From positions 1-41,631 of the forward strand of contig NZ_AUHH01000040.1 in assembly GCF_000423085.1 (NCBI RefSeq): 41,631 nt of DNA. Reading direction: 5' to 3'. Numbering within the stretch: the stretch's first letter is position 1; every line of letters begins with the position of its first letter. Origin of the DNA: Granulicoccus phenolivorans DSM 17626 = NBRC 107789 = JCM 15570. GTDB lineage: Bacteria; Actinomycetota; Actinomycetes; Propionibacteriales; Propionibacteriaceae. Shown in pieces: positions 39,014-41,631 of this stretch. Both the position numbers and the translations under genes were made by a program. Under the pieces are notes generated by a model, which ran no database searches, had not been told where the DNA came from, and was given only the letters and a program-made list of their open reading frames with translations.

Positions 39014-39436
39014 ATGGCGAACGATGTGGGAGAGCAGCTGGCCGCCCTGGAGACCAGGGTCGACGACCTTGCGGCCGCGCTGGACGTGCTGGCGCATGCC
39101 CTGATAGCCGACGAGGCTGTGCTCAAGCAGTTGCATTCAGCCGACGCGGCGAAACTGCGGACGTCGATCCAGTCGACGTATCGGGACCGGGACGCGGTGG
39201 CGAGGGCACTCACCCTGCTGGATGCGACGTTGCAGGACAAGCTCGAGGCGATTCGGTACCTGGAGCGATTGAAGGACCTGCTGCCATCGGTCGGGGTGGC
39301 CCTGGACGTCGCCCGGGCCCGGTTCCTGGCCGATCTGGAGTCCTCGTTGCAGGCCCCGGAGTGGAACCTCGTCCAGGGGCCGTTTCCTAGTGACGGGGTG
39401 GGGCTGGGCGGCCTGCGTCGTCCGGGGCGTGGGTAG
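39014..39436 (+). CDS. Small helical coiled-coil protein, unknown cluster
   Basis: A 140-aa protein. Residues 5-110 have heptad-like leucine spacing (LAALETRVDDLAAALDVLAHAL) and are probably a coiled coil. The last 25 residues are Gly/Pro-rich. AGGAGA five bases upstream supports the start. It lies 24 bases after the protease gene and 51 before the next, so it is co-transcribed. A structural or adaptor role is conceivable but not shown. Confidence 0.7.
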   Translation: MANDVGEQLAALETRVDDLAAALDVLAHALIADEAVLKQLHSADAAKLRTSIQSTYRDRDAVARALTLLDATLQDKLEAIRYLERLKDLLPSVGVALDVARARFLADLESSLQAPEWNLVQGPFPSDGVGLGGLRRPGRG

Positions 39437-39487
39437 CCATGCCCGATCCCGCGGCCCTGAAGTCGGTAAAGAACAGGAAGTGACGCA

Positions 39488-40642
39488 ATGTTCCAGCAAC
39501 TTGTCCAGCGGTTGGTGCTGGCCAATGGGGTACCGCCGGCCCAGGCGGCCAGCTCCGTCCTCACCGCGGATCCCATGGACCTGGTTCTCTACATGGAGCA
39601 GGTGTGGCGGGATGCCGCAATCTCCGGGCCGGCCGGCAAGGCTCGTACGACCCTGATGGCGACGGGGGACCTGGCGGGGCTGCCGGCCTCGCCCCAGCCG
39701 CCCTGGGACCACCTCGGCTACGCGTTCGCGCTGGAGAACACCCGGGCGGTGCAGATCCTCGCCAGAGTCGTTCGGGAGTTCCGCTCGGGCGAGGCACTGG
39801 GCATTCCGTCGCTGGCGACGCAACGGTGGCTCGACGCCACCGAGGCTCTGCTGTTCGGAGCCGGCAACCTCTTCGCGGCCTGGACGTCGACCAGCCTGGT
39901 GCGCCCCGATCCCGAAGCGGTCCGGCGCAACGCGTACTGGCGCATGTTCGGGATGGATCTCGCGTTCGGTACCGAGGCCAACTCTCCCTTCCCGTACGCC
40001 AAGGCGGCTGCCGCCAATACGACCTTCGTGGCGATGTTCGAGGAACTGCTCTACGAGCTGTGGCAGGCCATCTCCAACATCCGGAACTCCTCGGGGCAGA
40101 ACCAGGCCGATGACGACCGGATCTACCGTCTCGCCGAACAGCTGGGGCAACTCCTGCGCAGCCGGCGGCTGGCCAATCTGCTGGCGCGCGAGGAGCTCAG
40201 CGCCGTGGCCGCCCTGGGCTGGGTGGAGCTGACGCTCAGTGCCGATACCCCGGTCGTGGTCGATCTGCGGGCGAACGCACCGAGTGCGGCCGAGCGGCTG
40301 CGGCTGATCGGGCAGAAGGTGGATCTGCCGGCCCACAGCAAGTCCTTCGCCTTCTTCTCGATGGCCAACGAACTCTCCCTGCTGCTGAAGGCGCTCGAGG
40401 CGAACCTGGTGTCCGAGCAGGGCCTGGCGTGGCTCCTGTACGCCCCGGCTCCGCCGCCGGGTGCTGCACCCCTGCCGGCCGGGGCCCGGCCACTGGACCA
40501 GGAGAGCCGGCGGGTCATCACCGAGTGGTCGGCCGCCAGCGGCAAGGACCTGAAGGTGCGCAAGTTGGCAATCCAGACCGCGCCGCGTCCGGGGGAGGGC
40601 ACGCGCCGCAACGGTCAGTCCGCCGCGCTGACTGGGCGCTGA
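39488..40642 (+). CDS. Unknown 384-aa protein of the cluster
   Basis: I do not recognise this protein. It is mainly helical, soluble and without signal peptide. The middle contains WRMFGMDLAFGTEANSPFPY followed by ANTTFVAMFEELLYELWQAI, then SNIRNSSGQNQADDDRIYRL. SPFPY echoes the PF motifs of the first and last proteins of the cluster, perhaps by chance. The C-terminal 60 residues are Pro/Ala/Arg-rich. AGGAAG about ten bases upstream supports the start. The last bases of the gene repeat GCGCTGACT twice, 11 bases apart, with the stop in the second copy. Confidence 0.7.
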   Translation: MFQQLVQRLVLANGVPPAQAASSVLTADPMDLVLYMEQVWRDAAISGPAGKARTTLMATGDLAGLPASPQPPWDHLGYAFALENTRAVQILARVVREFRSGEALGIPSLATQRWLDATEALLFGAGNLFAAWTSTSLVRPDPEAVRRNAYWRMFGMDLAFGTEANSPFPYAKAAAANTTFVAMFEELLYELWQAISNIRNSSGQNQADDDRIYRLAEQLGQLLRSRRLANLLAREELSAVAALGWVELTLSADTPVVVDLRANAPSAAERLRLIGQKVDLPAHSKSFAFFSMANELSLLLKALEANLVSEQGLAWLLYAPAPPPGAAPLPAGARPLDQESRRVITEWSAASGKDLKVRKLAIQTAPRPGEGTRRNGQSAALTGR

Positions 40643-40681
40643 CTCCGGAGCTCCGGGCTTCGAACGCGAGAGGTGACGACG

Positions 40682-41631
40682 ATGTCTGCACAGTGGCTCG
40701 ACAGCCAGTCCGAGCAGGAGTTCCCGGTGCAGGGGCCGGGAGCAACCTTCACCGAGGAAGGGTTCGAATCCCCGTTCAGTGCGGAGGTGTCGGTCCTGCG
40801 CGGATCGACAGTCCCCCTGGAGGCCGCGCCGGGAGCCGAATGGGAATTGCCCGGATTCCAGCCCCAGGTCTTCGTCGAGCCCGGGGAGGCCTTCGAACCC
40901 ATGGGGGACGAAGTTGGGGAGCGGGAGTCGTACGCCGAGGAGGCTTTCGCGGAACCCGAGTCGTTCGCGGAGTCGGAGTCGTTCGCGGATCCGGAGTCGT
41001 ACGTGGAGTCGGAGTCGTACGTGGATCCGGAGTCGTTCGCGGATGAGGCGTTCGAGGCATCCGAGTCGTTTGGGGATCCGGAGTCGTTCGGGGAGTTGGG
41101 GTCGGGGGGCTTGGTGGGTTTTCCGTCGGGGGTGGTGTTGCGGTCGGTGTCGGGGTTGACGGGTCGGGGTGAGGAGTTCTGGGATCCGAATGGGGTGGGG
41201 TTGCCGTTGTTGGATACCGGTCCGGGGGTGCGTGGGTTGCGGTTGTCGGCGAGTTTCTCGGTGGGGGAGTTGGCCTCGAGTGGGGGTCGGGTTTCGGATC
41301 GGGCGCGGATTTCGCCGGTGTTGGTGGGGTTGTTGCAGGGGATTCGGGATCGGGTGGGGCGTCCGGTGCGGATCAATTCGGGGTTTCGGTCGTGGGGTCG
41401 GAATGTGGCGTTGTATCGGGGGCGGGGGAAGCGGCCGACGTTGAGTCGGCATTGTTCGGGGCAGGCGGCTGACATTGTGGTGGCGGGGTTGACGGGGACG
41501 CAGATTGCTGAGGTGGCGTTGGCGGTTGGTGGGCGGGAGTTGGGGATCGGGGTGGGGAGTAATTATGCGCATGTTGATGTGCGTGGGGTGTGGCGGTTGT
41601 GGACGTATTTGTCGGGTGATGCGGATGTGCG
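40682..41631 (+). CDS. M15-type peptidase with acidic repeat N-terminus (3' end outside the window)
   Basis: The first 316 codons of a gene cut by the window edge. Residues 1-90 are acidic with one ESPFSAE motif, as in the 802-aa protein. Residues 93-139 are hexapeptide repeats ES(F/Y)(A/V/G)(D/E)x. Residues about 150-316 are a D-Ala-D-Ala carboxypeptidase-like (M15) domain with INSGFRS, His257 and Asp264 in RHCSGQAADI, and His297/Asp299 in NYAHVDV as the zinc and catalytic sites. It lacks a signal peptide. GAGAGGTGACG precedes the ATG. From about 41081 codon use switches to TTG, GGG, CGG and GTG with very few C-ending codons, unlike any other gene here. No stop occurs before the edge. Confidence 0.82.
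   Translation, partial: MSAQWLDSQSEQEFPVQGPGATFTEEGFESPFSAEVSVLRGSTVPLEAAPGAEWELPGFQPQVFVEPGEAFEPMGDEVGERESYAEEAFAEPESFAESESFADPESYVESESYVDPESFADEAFEASESFGDPESFGELGSGGLVGFPSGVVLRSVSGLTGRGEEFWDPNGVGLPLLDTGPGVRGLRLSASFSVGELASSGGRVSDRARISPVLVGLLQGIRDRVGRPVRINSGFRSWGRNVALYRGRGKRPTLSRHCSGQAADIVVAGLTGTQIAEVALAVGGRELGIGVGSNYAHVDVRGVWRLWTYLSGDADV
40958..41098 (+). repeat. 18-bp coding repeat for an acidic hexapeptide
   Basis: Within the M15 gene: units at 40958, 40976, 40994, 41012 and 41030, a 15-base interruption, then 41063 and 41081. Each encodes ES(F/Y)(A/V/G)(D/E)x. The DNA copies are very similar (GAGTCGTTCGCGGA type), so slippage may change copy number. Confidence 0.85.

Noticed and set aside
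39137-41572. 811-aa minus-strand open frame at the right edge
   Set aside because: Low-complexity Arg/Pro/His sequence created by the G-rich codon style of the plus-strand M15 gene and the genes before it.
1-41631. CRISPR array or cas genes
   Set aside because: The only regular short repeats (1-180, 40958-41098) have no spacers and no cas-like gene is present.

Overview
The window is GC-rich actinobacterial DNA. Evidence: codons end mostly in G or C, GTG starts are common, several genes look leaderless with a TANNNT box 6-7 bases before the start codon, and the gene set is typical (LGFP-repeat wall proteins, a SARP-type regulator, a MhuD-type heme-degrading enzyme, a quinol NO reductase). 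A member of the Propionibacteriales or a relative would fit, but I cannot name a species.

Layout. 1-263: the end of a 30-bp tandem repeat and a terminator. 264-4772: a heme-degrading monooxygenase, a secreted LGFP/RlpA-type wall protein, a DUF2853 protein and an unknown two-TM protein with a long low-complexity tail. 4786-15428 (minus strand): a C-P lyase phosphonate locus in the order phnD-phnC-phnE-phnF-phnG-phnH-phnI-phnJK-phnL-phnM, with 4-base stop/start overlaps at most junctions. PhnJ and PhnK are one polypeptide, and PhnE carries two permease halves. 15692-17544: divergent phosphonatase-like HAD hydrolase and FAD oxidoreductase, probably a second, hydrolytic phosphonate route. 17581-20019: quinol NO reductase. 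20228-21844: a second LGFP wall hydrolase (NlpC/P60) that shares a near-identical promoter with the RlpA-type one. 22238-27732: tRNA-Glu, a hydrolase-SRPBCC fusion, an SH3b/M15-like peptidase with a structured leader, a small metallopeptidase, a three-gene membrane operon whose first gene is a membrane-anchored fragment resembling the GroEL apical domain, and tRNA-Lys.

27733-30372 is less GC-rich and looks accessory: two paralogous small secreted proteins flank a DUF4352 membrane protein. 30373-34159: a membrane glycosyltransferase 2, then a divergent alpha/beta hydrolase and HxlR regulator pair.

From 34272 to the right edge lies the least explained part. A SARP-like regulator diverges from at least five collinear genes: an 802-aa protein with an acidic PF-motif N-terminus and cationic amphipathic segments, a gluzincin-like protease, a coiled-coil protein, a 384-aa unknown, and an M15-type peptidase with an acidic hexapeptide-repeat N-terminus that runs off the window. 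None has a Sec signal peptide. The last gene changes abruptly to a G-rich, C-poor codon style where its catalytic domain begins. This locus and the GroEL-apical operon are the best candidates for undescribed biology.
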